From Bacillus sp. AFS015802 (GTDB lineage Bacteria > Bacillota > Bacilli > Bacillales > Bacillaceae_B), in the NCBI RefSeq assembly GCF_002561455.1, contig NZ_NTUP01000014.1:151578-215577 (forward strand): a stretch of DNA of 64,000 nucleotides. Reading direction: 5' to 3'. Both the position numbers and the translations under genes were made by a program. Below, in pieces: positions 54,628 through 63,358 of the stretch (position 1 is the stretch's first letter; each line of letters opens with the position of its first letter). The notes under the pieces were generated by a model. That model was given only the letters and a program-made list of their open reading frames with translations, did not search any database and was not told the DNA's origin.

Positions 54628-56058
54628 GTGAGTACGGAATTATCCGAATTAGAACAAGTCACACAGGAATTAAAAGAGCTAAGGACGTTGAATCGTGAAC
54701 TAGAGGCAATTATTGAAAGCTCATACGATGTCATCTACATTACGGATAAAAATGGAGTGACCCTTAAAACGAACTCTGCAATAGAACGGATTACAGGTAT
54801 CCCAAAACAATATTACATAGGTAAAAGTGTGGATGCTTTGATGAAAAGGGGAATTCTAAAGAGTTCCGTCACCCAGAAAGTAATCGAACAAAAGAGGTCT
54901 GTTTCTACGATTCAATATAATTACTCAGGGAAAGAAACCCTGATCACCGGTAATCCAGTCATTAATGATGATGGCGAAATAGAAAAAGTAGTCACCAACA
55001 TACGGGATTTATCAGAACTGAATGAGTTGCAAACGGCATTAAAAAAGGCGAATGAATTAAATGACAGCTACAAAAAGGAAATTGAACGATTAAAAGGGGT
55101 AACCAAAAGAGATGGAGATGTGGTGATTGCAAGCCATCAAATGAAGCTGATTTATGAGATGGCAGAACGCATTGCCGATGTAGATGCCACAGTATTGATT
55201 TTAGGGGAAACGGGTGTGGGGAAAGACGTATTGGCTAAATTTATTTATAGCCAAAGTATAAGGGCTAAGCAGGGGGAGTTCATTAAACTTAATTGTGGGG
55301 CCATTCCTCCCGATCTTTTAGAGTCAGAGCTATTCGGATATGAAGGCGGGGCATTTACAGGGGCGAATGCAAAGGGAAAGCAGGGGATGCTCGAGCTTGC
55401 GGATAACGGGATTCTTTTTCTGGATGAAGTGGGTGAATTGTCGCTGGCACTGCAAGTGAAACTCTTAAGGACGCTTCAGGAAAAAGAGATACGTCGAGTG
55501 GGGGCCACTAAATCAAAGAAAGTAAACGTACGGATCATTGCCGCCACGAATCGTAATTTAAAAGAGATGGTGCAAAATGGTGAGTTTCGGGAAGACTTGT
55601 ATTATCGATTAAACGTGATCCCTATAGCAATCCCTCCGCTGAAGGGGAGAAGAGATGATATTCTGCCACTGATTCAACTATTTTTACAGCAGACGAATCA
55701 CAAGTACGGGAAAGATAAAACAATCGATGTAAAACTGAACGATTTCTTTTACCGCTACAATTGGCCCGGAAATGTCAGGGAACTCTCTAATCTGATCGAA
55801 CGGATGGTACTCACCACTCAAGGGCAGGAATTAACCGTACGGGATCTTCCTATAGAATATAAAGAATCCAACAATTCAAGTTTGGTATTTACAGAGCTGA
55901 TGACACTAAAAGAAGCGGTGGAAATAGCGGAAGAAAAAGTGCTTTCGCTTGCTGTTAATACATGTCATACCACATATGAAATAGCAGAGGCTTTAGGTAC
56001 AAGTCAGCCTACAATAGTTAGAAAATTGAAAAAGTATAAATTAAAAATAAAAGAGTAG
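54628..56058 (+). CDS. Sigma-54-dependent transcriptional activator with PAS domain
   Basis: A bacterial enhancer-binding protein of 476 aa. The PAS sensor domain (about 20-130) has IIESSYDVIYITDKNGV at its start, then a short coiled coil. The AAA+ domain has Walker A GETGVGKD at 193-200 and the sigma-54 contact loop GAFTGA at 241-246. Walker B is ILFLDEVGEL near 265, and the arginine region is IAATNRNL near 307. The C-terminal helix-turn-helix is TYEIAEALGTSQPTIVRKLKKY (begins about 451). GTG 54628 follows AAAGGTGGAGG. It probably activates the -24/-12 promoter at 56311 by binding the palindromes at 56172-56260. The signal is unknown, perhaps an acyl-CoA. Confidence 0.93.
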   Translation: MSTELSELEQVTQELKELRTLNRELEAIIESSYDVIYITDKNGVTLKTNSAIERITGIPKQYYIGKSVDALMKRGILKSSVTQKVIEQKRSVSTIQYNYSGKETLITGNPVINDDGEIEKVVTNIRDLSELNELQTALKKANELNDSYKKEIERLKGVTKRDGDVVIASHQMKLIYEMAERIADVDATVLILGETGVGKDVLAKFIYSQSIRAKQGEFIKLNCGAIPPDLLESELFGYEGGAFTGANAKGKQGMLELADNGILFLDEVGELSLALQVKLLRTLQEKEIRRVGATKSKKVNVRIIAATNRNLKEMVQNGEFREDLYYRLNVIPIAIPPLKGRRDDILPLIQLFLQQTNHKYGKDKTIDVKLNDFFYRYNWPGNVRELSNLIERMVLTTQGQELTVRDLPIEYKESNNSSLVFTELMTLKEAVEIAEEKVLSLAVNTCHTTYEIAEALGTSQPTIVRKLKKYKLKIKE

Positions 56059-56100
56059 AAATCGTTTTAGGGTGCTCCAACTCTTTTAAAAAAGATATAG

Positions 56101-56142
56101 GGCAATTCAAAGATTAGTAAGTTCTTTGAATTGGCCTTTTTT
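56101..56142 (+). terminator. Terminator of the sigma-54 activator gene
   Basis: The stem CAATTCAAAGA/TCTTTGAATTG (56103-56113 with 56123-56133) is flanked by GG/CC and followed by TTTTTT. Confidence 0.9.
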
Positions 56143-56171
56143 GATAAAAGGTATGGGCATAATCATCATTC

Positions 56172-56260
56172 GATTCAAAAATAAATCAAACGATACACAA
56201 TTGAATCAAGGAAACAGCAACTTTTCCTCTAAACGGTTTATTTCGATTCAAAATTGAATC
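56172..56260. promoter_or_regulatory. Putative enhancer sites (UAS) for the sigma-54 activator
   Basis: A perfect 16-bp palindrome GATTCAAAATTGAATC is at 56245-56260. Two degenerate copies are GATTCAAAAATAAATC at 56172-56187 and GATACACAATTGAATC at 56192-56207. They lie about 50 to 140 bases upstream of the -24 element, the usual range for enhancer-binding proteins. Confidence 0.7.
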
Positions 56261-56310
56261 TTTTCGGTTTTACGTTTGAAAGAGTCCGCTTAAAGCAGCG
56301 ATTTTAAGAG

Positions 56311-56327
56311 TTGGCACACTTCTTGCA
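56311..56327 (+). promoter_or_regulatory. Sigma-54 (SigL) promoter of the acyl-CoA degradation operon
   Basis: TTGGCAC (56311-56317), five bases, then TTGCA (56323-56327) exactly follow the -24/-12 consensus with GG and GC ten bases apart. It lies 40 bases before the first acyl-CoA dehydrogenase gene. Confidence 0.93.
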
Positions 56328-56366
56328 AATATAAAAGTGAAACTTGTTGAGGAAGGAAGATGACCA

Positions 56367-57515
56367 ATGACGGTAGCATTAACAGAAGAAATGCAGCAAA
56401 TGAAAAGTATGATTCGTAATTTTGTAGAAAAAGAAGTGGAACCATATGCACAGCAAATCGAAGAAGAAGACGCGATTCCCGATCATTTAGTAGAAAAGGC
56501 AAAGGAGTTGGGTCTGTTTGGGATCAGCATCCCCGAGGAGTACGGTGGAATCGGATTAAATACAGTAGAAAAGGCCAATGTACTTGAGCAATTGGGAAGG
56601 ACTCATAACGGGTTTGTTTCCTTAATAAGCGCGCATACAGGTATCGGAAGCACGGGACTTGTGAAATTAGCATCAGAGTACTTGAAGAATAAATATTTAC
56701 CTGACATGGCTGCGGGTAATAAGATCGGTGCGTTTGCCTTATCAGAACCCGGCGCGGGATCCGATGCGACGAATTTAGCAACGAGGGCAGAGAAGAAAGG
56801 CGATTATTGGGTAATGAACGGCACCAAACATTTCATTACCAACGGTCCGATCGCCGATGTATTTACCGTATTTGCTTTAACGGACAAGGATAAGGGAGCG
56901 AAAGGCGGAATAACCGCTTTCTTATTGGAAAAGGATTTCCCTGGGTTGATCATTGGGAAAAAAGACAAAAAGATGGGTCTGAGAGGTTCATACACGTCTC
57001 AAATCATCTTTGAAGATTGTATCATCCCCGAAGAAAATGTCATCGGTGAAGTGGGGATGGGATATATGTCAGCTCTAAAAATATTGGGAGAAGGCCGTGT
57101 TGGCTTAGCTGCCAGAGCAGTCGGATCATGTGATAAGTTAATTGAATTATCAGCGGGGTATGCCAAAGAGCGTATTCAGTTCGGTAAGCCGATCGCTGAT
57201 AATCAAGCGATTCAATGGATGCTCGCAGACATGGCAACAGAAACAGAAGCGGCAAGGACGTTGACCATGATGGCAGCAGAAAAGATTGATGAAGGCAAAA
57301 AAGTGGTGAAAGAGGCCTCGATGGCCAAATTATTTGCGTCGGACGTATTTAACAGAGTAGCCGACAAGGCCGTTCAGATCCACGGTGGGATGGGATATGT
57401 ATCCGACTATCCGGTGGAACGTTTTTATAGAGATGCACGTATTACAAAAATTTACGAAGGAACAAACGAAATTCAACGTTTGATCATTGCCCGGAACGTT
57501 TTACAGGAGTGTTAA
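56367..57515 (+). CDS. Acyl-CoA dehydrogenase 1
   Basis: A flavoprotein of 382 aa that introduces a trans-2 double bond into acyl-CoA, passing electrons to ETF. The FAD/substrate signature ALSEPGAGSD is near residues 128-137, and the catalytic Glu364 is in IYEGTNEIQR, the short/medium-chain arrangement. It is the first gene after the sigma-54 promoter. ATG 56367 has GGAAGG about ten bases upstream. It is similar in length and design to the dehydrogenase at 60979. The chain-length preference cannot be read. Confidence 0.93.
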   Translation: MTVALTEEMQQMKSMIRNFVEKEVEPYAQQIEEEDAIPDHLVEKAKELGLFGISIPEEYGGIGLNTVEKANVLEQLGRTHNGFVSLISAHTGIGSTGLVKLASEYLKNKYLPDMAAGNKIGAFALSEPGAGSDATNLATRAEKKGDYWVMNGTKHFITNGPIADVFTVFALTDKDKGAKGGITAFLLEKDFPGLIIGKKDKKMGLRGSYTSQIIFEDCIIPEENVIGEVGMGYMSALKILGEGRVGLAARAVGSCDKLIELSAGYAKERIQFGKPIADNQAIQWMLADMATETEAARTLTMMAAEKIDEGKKVVKEASMAKLFASDVFNRVADKAVQIHGGMGYVSDYPVERFYRDARITKIYEGTNEIQRLIIARNVLQEC

Positions 57516-57570
57516 AAAAGCCAGTCTCTATGTGATATAGAGCTGAATGAAAGAGGAAGGTGAAATCTCT

Positions 57571-59205
57571 TTGCAAAACTTATTAGATCGGCCGTGGAGT
57601 AAATTTTATCCAACCAATAAGGAGTTTCAAGTGCCGGAAATTCCCTTGTATAGCATTTTGGAAAAGTCAGCGGAACAATACGGAGAGCGTACAGCCATCA
57701 TCTATGAACATCAAAAGATGACCTATCGTGAACTAAAGCATCGAGTGGATCGCTTGGCGGCATCCTGGAGAAGTCTCGGCGCAAGCAAAGGGGAACGGAT
57801 CGGCCTCATGCTCTCGAATCACCCTGATTATATCATTTCCTATTATGCTGCTCAGGCACTTGGGCTGATTGTCGTACAGATTAATCCAATGTATACGGCC
57901 AGAGAACTCCTCCAGCTGGTAAGCGATTCCCAAGTAACCTATCTAGTCGTGGATCCGGGGGCAATCCAAGCTGTTAAGGAAGTATCCGGAATTTATACAT
58001 TCCGTCATGTCTTTGTCTCACAATCGGAAAAAAGTGACGAAGGCTCCGGGTTTCACAGCTTAGAAGAGTTAAAACATTCCTCCCATTCCCTGGATAAGCC
58101 CGCTCCTGTATCAATCCATGATGATGTAGCGGTTATCCAGTACACCGGAGGGACGACCGGAAAGATGAAGGGAGCGGTTCTGACCCACTACAACCTGATG
58201 GCCAATGTCGTTCAAAGTCAATATATGTATGGCGGGAACATGCTCCTGGGAGAGGAAGTCGTATTGACTGCGACACCACTGTACCATGTGTATGCCATGA
58301 CAAGCGCCATGAACCTTGGGTTGTACATCGGGGGGGCGGTGCTCCTGATCAAGAAATTTGAAATAGAGAATGTGTTGGAGAATATTCGCGAATACCGCCC
58401 CACTTACTTTCCCGGGGTCCCAAAAATGTACAGTGCATTTGTGAATCATCCTGGAGTAGAGGACTACGGGTTGGACTGTATTAAACTATGCTCCTGTGGG
58501 TCTGCCCCTCTTCCAATTGAAATTATTAAACGTTTTGAGTCTTTAACGGGATCAGCCATATTAGAAGGGTTTGGCTTGTCTGAAGCGTCTCCATCCACTC
58601 ATCGCAATCCCACTACCGGTGTGAGGAAGATAGGGAGTATCGGAATTCCGGTGCCGGGTACAGATTGTATGATCGTGGATCAGAATGGGCAGGAATTGCC
58701 GGCCAATTGTGTGGGGGAATTACTCATTAAAGGACCCCAAATCATGAAAGGCTATTGGAACAATGAGACGGAAACGAGTCGCTCCTTACGGGACGGATGG
58801 CTCTTCACAGGTGATTTGGCCACCATGGATGAAGAGGGTTACTTTTACATTGTCGGAAGAAAGAAAGAAATGGTGATTGTAGGCGGGTTCAACATTTATC
58901 CTCAGGAAGTGGAGAGTATCTTGTATGAACATCCCCATGTGAAGGAAGCGGCTGTTGTCGGAATTCCGGATCAAGCCAGCGGAGAAATTGTAAAGGCATA
59001 CATTGTTCCCAAAGATGATTGTCAAGTGGATTTAGAAGAAATCAAAGGTCATTGTTATATGAAGCTAACACGTTATAAAGTGCCAAAGGAGTTTGAAATA
59101 AGGGAGTCGCTCCCTCGGAATACAGTCGGCAAGCTGTTAAAGAGGCTGTTGGTTCAAGAGGAACGAAACAAGGAGGAGAATAAGCGTGCAAATGAGCGAG
59201 ATTAA
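57571..59205 (+). CDS. Acyl-CoA ligase (fatty acid CoA synthetase, AMP-forming)
   Basis: An adenylate-forming enzyme of 544 aa that activates a carboxylic acid to acyl-CoA. The P-loop-like motif is YTGGTTGKMKGA near residue 190, the YEGFGLSE-like motif reads LEGFGLSEAS near 330, and the hinge region TGDLATMDEEGYF is near 413-425. The catalytic Lys region near the C-terminus is LPRNTVGKLLKR. TTG 57571 is preferred because AGGAAGGTGA lies eight bases upstream; ATG 57547 lacks a clear site. It overlaps the next gene by 20 bases. Confidence 0.9.
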   Translation: MQNLLDRPWSKFYPTNKEFQVPEIPLYSILEKSAEQYGERTAIIYEHQKMTYRELKHRVDRLAASWRSLGASKGERIGLMLSNHPDYIISYYAAQALGLIVVQINPMYTARELLQLVSDSQVTYLVVDPGAIQAVKEVSGIYTFRHVFVSQSEKSDEGSGFHSLEELKHSSHSLDKPAPVSIHDDVAVIQYTGGTTGKMKGAVLTHYNLMANVVQSQYMYGGNMLLGEEVVLTATPLYHVYAMTSAMNLGLYIGGAVLLIKKFEIENVLENIREYRPTYFPGVPKMYSAFVNHPGVEDYGLDCIKLCSCGSAPLPIEIIKRFESLTGSAILEGFGLSEASPSTHRNPTTGVRKIGSIGIPVPGTDCMIVDQNGQELPANCVGELLIKGPQIMKGYWNNETETSRSLRDGWLFTGDLATMDEEGYFYIVGRKKEMVIVGGFNIYPQEVESILYEHPHVKEAAVVGIPDQASGEIVKAYIVPKDDCQVDLEEIKGHCYMKLTRYKVPKEFEIRESLPRNTVGKLLKRLLVQEERNKEENKRANERD

Positions 59206-60067
59206 AACAATAGGTGTCGTCGGGTCTGGCGCAATGGGATCACAAATTGCCATGGTGTGTGCCTTGGGCGGGTATTCGGTTATTCTGCATGACGTGAGTG
59301 ATGAAAGTCTTACAAAGGCCAAACACTCTCTGCAAGGCCATATGGATAGAAGGATCCAAAAAGGTAGATTAACAGAAAAAGAGGTGGGGGACGCCTTTAG
59401 CCGAATGATGTTTTCCTCTTCTTTGGAAGATCTTCAGCAGGCGGATTTTGTGATTGAAGCAATCGTCGAGAAATTAGAGGCTAAACGGGAACTCTTTGCA
59501 AAACTGGATCAGATCGTTCCAAAGCATGCCATCCTGGCAACGAACAGCTCAACCATTGTCAGTTCGAAGATTGCCGATGTGACAAACAGGCCAGAAAAAG
59601 TGTGCAACGTACATTTTTTCAATCCGGCCCTGGTGATGGAGCTGGTCGAAGTGGTACGGGGACCTCATACATCTGATGAGACAGCGGAACTTGCAGTGGA
59701 GGTAGTCAAAAAGATTCAAAAAGTACCTGTTCTTCTAAAAAAAGAGATTTCAGGATTTATTGCCAACAGGATCCTGGGAAAATTAATGGATGAAGCCGTG
59801 TATTTATTGGAAAACGGATATGCAGATCATGAAGAAATCGATCTGGTATGTACAAAAGCGTTAAACCATCCGATTGGCCCTTTTGCCCTCATGGATTTGA
59901 CAGGCATTGATGTAAATTATTTTGTGCGGATGCAAAGATATCAAGAAAGTGGAAAGGAAGCCGACAAGCCGGCTCAGATCGTGCAGGAGAAAGTCCAAAA
60001 AGGGGAATTGGGACGGAAAACAGGAAAAGGATTTTACACCTACGACCATTCTAGCGTCCGGGTATAA
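59186..60067 (+). CDS. 3-hydroxyacyl-CoA (3-hydroxybutyryl-CoA) dehydrogenase 1
   Basis: It oxidises L-3-hydroxyacyl-CoA with NAD+; 293 aa, single-domain form. The Rossmann motif GSGAMGSQIA is near residues 12-21. The catalytic His is in NVHFFNPALVMELVEVV, near 146. The FIANRILGKLMDEA segment is followed by the C-terminal domain with HPIGPFALMDLTGID. GTG 59186 follows AAGGAGGAG. It is the first of two adjacent, clearly divergent paralogues. The N-terminus lies inside the ligase gene, so translation is coupled. Confidence 0.92.
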   Translation: MQMSEIKTIGVVGSGAMGSQIAMVCALGGYSVILHDVSDESLTKAKHSLQGHMDRRIQKGRLTEKEVGDAFSRMMFSSSLEDLQQADFVIEAIVEKLEAKRELFAKLDQIVPKHAILATNSSTIVSSKIADVTNRPEKVCNVHFFNPALVMELVEVVRGPHTSDETAELAVEVVKKIQKVPVLLKKEISGFIANRILGKLMDEAVYLLENGYADHEEIDLVCTKALNHPIGPFALMDLTGIDVNYFVRMQRYQESGKEADKPAQIVQEKVQKGELGRKTGKGFYTYDHSSVRV

Positions 60068-60106
60068 GCCAGAAGAAAAATTCAAAAACGGAAAGGGGGC
60101 GTGAAC

Positions 60107-60961
60107 ATGATCAAGCACGTTGCCATCATCGGTGCGGGAACGATGGGGCGGGGGATCGCTTACACGTGCGCAGCGGCCGGACTATCGGTTGCCGTACAGG
60201 ATATTCATTCTCATACCCTTGAAGCATGCAAAGAGTATATAGACAGCCAATTTCAAAAAGCAGTACAAAAAGAATTCCTGACAGCCGAACAGGCAAACGC
60301 GTATGGCCAAGGCATTATATATACGACACATCTTCAGGAAGCGGCTGAACAAGCTGATTTAGTCATTGAAGCGGTTCTTGAAGTAATGGAATTAAAGGTC
60401 GGGATTTTTAAGCAATTGGATGAATACGCGCCTAAGCATGCCATCCTGGCAACCAATACTTCTACCATGAGTCCAACTGAGATTGGAGCTCAAACGAACA
60501 GACCTCCTCAATGTATCGCCCTTCACTTTTTTAACCCCGTTCCAAGAATGAAATTAATTGAAGTGATCTGTGGATTGGAAACATCCGAAGATACGGTGGC
60601 TAAAAGTTTTCAATTCGGAGAAACCATCGGGAAAGAATGTGTCAGGATCAACGAATTTCCCGGCTTTGCCGTCAGTCGCATGAATTGCTTGATCGGCAAC
60701 GAAGCGATGAAGATGGTAATGGAAGGCGTCGGGAGTATCGAGGACATCGATAAAGCGATGAAGCTGGGACTGAACCATCCCATGGGGCCTTTGGAGTTAG
60801 CGGATTTAGTCGGATTGGATACGAGGCTCCGTAATATGGAGTATCTCTATAAAACACTGGGTGAAACCTATCGTCCCTGCCCTATTCTGACAAAGTATGT
60901 GAAAGCGGGAAGATTAGGCAGGAAAACGGGCAGAGGTTTCTACGAATATAGCAAACAATAG
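60107..60961 (+). CDS. 3-hydroxyacyl-CoA (3-hydroxybutyryl-CoA) dehydrogenase 2
   Basis: A second 3-hydroxyacyl-CoA dehydrogenase of 284 aa. The Rossmann motif GAGTMGRGIA is near residues 8-17, the catalytic His in ALHFFNPVPRMKLIEV near 139, and FPGFAVSRMNCLIGNEA near 185. HPMGPLELADLVGLDT follows near 224. ATG 60107 is preferred with GAAAGGGGG seven bases upstream; GTG 60101 is an alternative. It shares one base with the following open frame. Having two distinct enzymes suggests different chain lengths or a branched substrate. Confidence 0.92.
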   Translation: MIKHVAIIGAGTMGRGIAYTCAAAGLSVAVQDIHSHTLEACKEYIDSQFQKAVQKEFLTAEQANAYGQGIIYTTHLQEAAEQADLVIEAVLEVMELKVGIFKQLDEYAPKHAILATNTSTMSPTEIGAQTNRPPQCIALHFFNPVPRMKLIEVICGLETSEDTVAKSFQFGETIGKECVRINEFPGFAVSRMNCLIGNEAMKMVMEGVGSIEDIDKAMKLGLNHPMGPLELADLVGLDTRLRNMEYLYKTLGETYRPCPILTKYVKAGRLGRKTGRGFYEYSKQ

Positions 60962-60978
60962 TGAAAGAGGTGAACAGG

Positions 60979-62127
60979 ATGGACTTTCGTCTAAGCGAAG
61001 ACATTCAATTTTTGAAAAAAGGTGTACGTGATTTTGTCCAAACAGAAGTAGAGGCTGTGGCAATGCAGATCGAACAAGAGGATAAAATCCCCGACCGGAT
61101 CAAAGAAATGTCAAAAGAACTTGGCCTGTTCGGATTAAGCATTCCGGAAGCCTATGAGGGGCTTGGCATCGGGATGGTGGGAAAATGTGCACTATATGAG
61201 GAAATTGGAGCTACACACAACGGTTATACCACTCTGATCGGGGCTCATACGGGGATCGGGACGGTCGGTATTGTAGAAATGGGCAACGAGGAACAGAAGC
61301 GTAAGTACTTGCCTGCCATGGCAAGGGGTGAAAAAATCGGGGCGTTTGCGCTGACTGAGCCTGGTGCAGGTTCTCATGCCACGAATCTAAAGACATCGGC
61401 TGTAAAAAAGGGAGACAAGTACATCTTAAACGGTACGAAGCATTATATTACAAACGCGACAGAAGCGGATATATTCACGGTGATGGCTGTGACAGATCCG
61501 GATAAGGGTGCGAAGGGCATTACATCCTTCATTATAGAAAAAGATTTCCCGGGGTTTCATGTCGGGGCAGTGGAGCGGAAGATGGGGCTCAGGGGATCCC
61601 ATTCAGCTGAAATCATTTTAGAAGATTGTGAAGTACCTGTTGAAAACGTATTGGGAGAAGAAGGACAGGGATATGTTAACGCACTAAAAATCCTGGCGAA
61701 CGGGCGTGCCGGATTGGCAGCCCGAAATCTTGGTTCGTGTCAGAAACTTCTGGATTTAACTGCAACGTATGCGCAGGAACGGATACAATTTGATGTTCCC
61801 ATTTTTGAACATCAAGCCGTATCTCATATGATAGCTGAAATGGCGGTGGATGTTGAGTCACTGCGGTCATTTACATATCGGGTAGCCTGGATGGTCGATG
61901 AAGGGATGAGAGTGATAAAGGAAGCGGCCATGCTGAAACTCTTTGGTTCAGAAGTATACAATCGCGTGGCCGATAAAGCTGTTCAAGTTCACGGAGGAAT
62001 TGGGTATATCGCAGATTATCCGATTGAGCGTTTTTTCAGGGATGCCAGGATCACAAGAATATATGAAGGAACATCTGAAATTCAGAAAAATATCATAGCT
62101 GGACAATTAAAGAAAGAGTATAGCTGA
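60979..62127 (+). CDS. Acyl-CoA dehydrogenase 2
   Basis: A second acyl-CoA dehydrogenase of 382 aa, the same length as the first. The FAD signature is [10 protein letters not shown] near residues 127-136, with His where the first has Asp. The catalytic Glu363 is in [13 protein letters not shown] 60979 follows AGAGGTGA; GTG 60961 is a weaker start touching the previous stop. The two paralogues are diverged throughout, so they are not a recent tandem duplication. Confidence 0.92.
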   Translation: MDFRLSEDIQFLKKGVRDFVQTEVEAVAMQIEQEDKIPDRIKEMSKELGLFGLSIPEAYEGLGIGMVGKCALYEEIGATHNGYTTLIGAHTGIGTVGIVEMGNEEQKRKYLPAMARGEKIGAFALTEPGAGSHATNLKTSAVKKGDKYILNGTKHYITNATEADIFTVMAVTDPDKGAKGITSFIIEKDFPGFHVGAVERKMGLRGSHSAEIILEDCEVPVENVLGEEGQGYVNALKILANGRAGLAARNLGSCQKLLDLTATYAQERIQFDVPIFEHQAVSHMIAEMAVDVESLRSFTYRVAWMVDEGMRVIKEAAMLKLFGSEVYNRVADKAVQVHGGIGYIADYPIERFFRDARITRIYEGTSEIQKNIIAGQLKKEYS

Positions 62128-62149
62128 CGACAGCAGAGGGAGAGAGAAG

Positions 62150-63337
62150 ATGGAGGAAGAGATTGTCATTGTGAGTGCTGTCCGGACACCGATCGGACGC
62201 TATGGAGGCGCGCTGAAAGATATCAGCTCGGGTCATCTAGCGAGTCTTGTGATAGAAGAGGCGATAAGAAAAGCCGATATCGCGGCTGAGCAGGTCAGTG
62301 AAGTGATTCTGGGAGAGGTAAGGCAATCAACAGAATCCTCGAATGTTGCGAGAGTAGCGGCATTAAGGGCAGGAATACCGGAGACTTCACCGGCCTTCAC
62401 CGTCAACCGATTATGTGCATCCGGCATGCAGGCCATCGCCTCAGCTGTCCAACAGCTGGAATCCAATCATGGGACAATCGTCGTGGCAGGCGGAACAGAA
62501 AGTATGAGTCGTGCACCTCTATATTTGAGAAATACCCGTTTTGGGGGAGACCGGTCCATCCTGGTAGATTCCAATACAGAAAATGGGCAGCAGCCACAAG
62601 AAATCTATGGACACAGACTCGGGATGGGAATCACGGCGGAAAATGTTGCGGAAAGATATCATGTTTCAAGAGAAGATCAGGATGCCTTTGCAGTAGAAAG
62701 TCAAGAAAGAACGGCTAAAGCAATGGAAAGAGGAGCATTTGAAGAGGAAATGGTCCCGGTTACGATCCAGCATAAAAAAGGAACTTTCACGATCGATCGC
62801 GACGAGCATCCCCGCCCGGAAACAACCATTGAAAAATTGTCTGGTTTAAAGCCCGCTTTCAAAGAAAATGGAACGGTCACAGCCGGCAATGCCTGTGGTC
62901 GAAATGACGGGGCTTCGGCATTGGTGTTAATGAAGAGAAGTGAAGCCTTACGATTAAACATTAAACCGCTTGTGAAGGTAGTCGATTGGGCAACGACAGG
63001 AGTTTCTCCCGAAGTGATGGGGATCGGTCCGGTACCGGCTGTAAGGAAACTACTGCAAAGGACAGGTAAGGCAGTAGAAGAGATCGGGCTTTTTGAACTG
63101 AATGAAGCCTTTGCTTCACAGGCGTTGGCTGTCATCCGCGAGCTGAACCTGGATGTAAACAAAGTGAATGTAAACGGAGGGGCGATTGCCCTTGGTCATC
63201 CTGTGGGAGCAACCGGGGCCCGTATCGTCACCACCTTATTACACGAGATGATCAAGCGACAGGAAAGGTATGGTATTGCCACTCTTTGTGTAGGTGGCGG
63301 ACAGGGGATGGCCATTATGATTGAGACCATTTATTAG
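62150..63337 (+). CDS. Acetyl-CoA C-acyltransferase (thiolase) 1
   Basis: It cleaves 3-ketoacyl-CoA with CoA, releasing acetyl-CoA; 395 aa. The acyl-accepting Cys89 is in [10 protein letters not shown]. The catalytic His is in [16 protein letters not shown] near 346, and the second Cys in [10 protein letters not shown] near 380. ATG 62150 follows a GGGAGAGAGA stretch. It closes the beta-oxidation set with the second thiolase 21 bases downstream. Confidence 0.94.
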   Translation: MEEEIVIVSAVRTPIGRYGGALKDISSGHLASLVIEEAIRKADIAAEQVSEVILGEVRQSTESSNVARVAALRAGIPETSPAFTVNRLCASGMQAIASAVQQLESNHGTIVVAGGTESMSRAPLYLRNTRFGGDRSILVDSNTENGQQPQEIYGHRLGMGITAENVAERYHVSREDQDAFAVESQERTAKAMERGAFEEEMVPVTIQHKKGTFTIDRDEHPRPETTIEKLSGLKPAFKENGTVTAGNACGRNDGASALVLMKRSEALRLNIKPLVKVVDWATTGVSPEVMGIGPVPAVRKLLQRTGKAVEEIGLFELNEAFASQALAVIRELNLDVNKVNVNGGAIALGHPVGATGARIVTTLLHEMIKRQERYGIATLCVGGGQGMAIMIETIY

Positions 63338-63358
63338 ATTCAATAAGGAGAGGATATT

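Noticed and set aside
60979..62127. Glutaryl-CoA dehydrogenase linking the operon to glutarate
   Set aside because: No glutaryl-CoA-specific signature could be identified by eye, no CoA-transferase is present, and GlaH-LhgO already provide a CoA-independent route.
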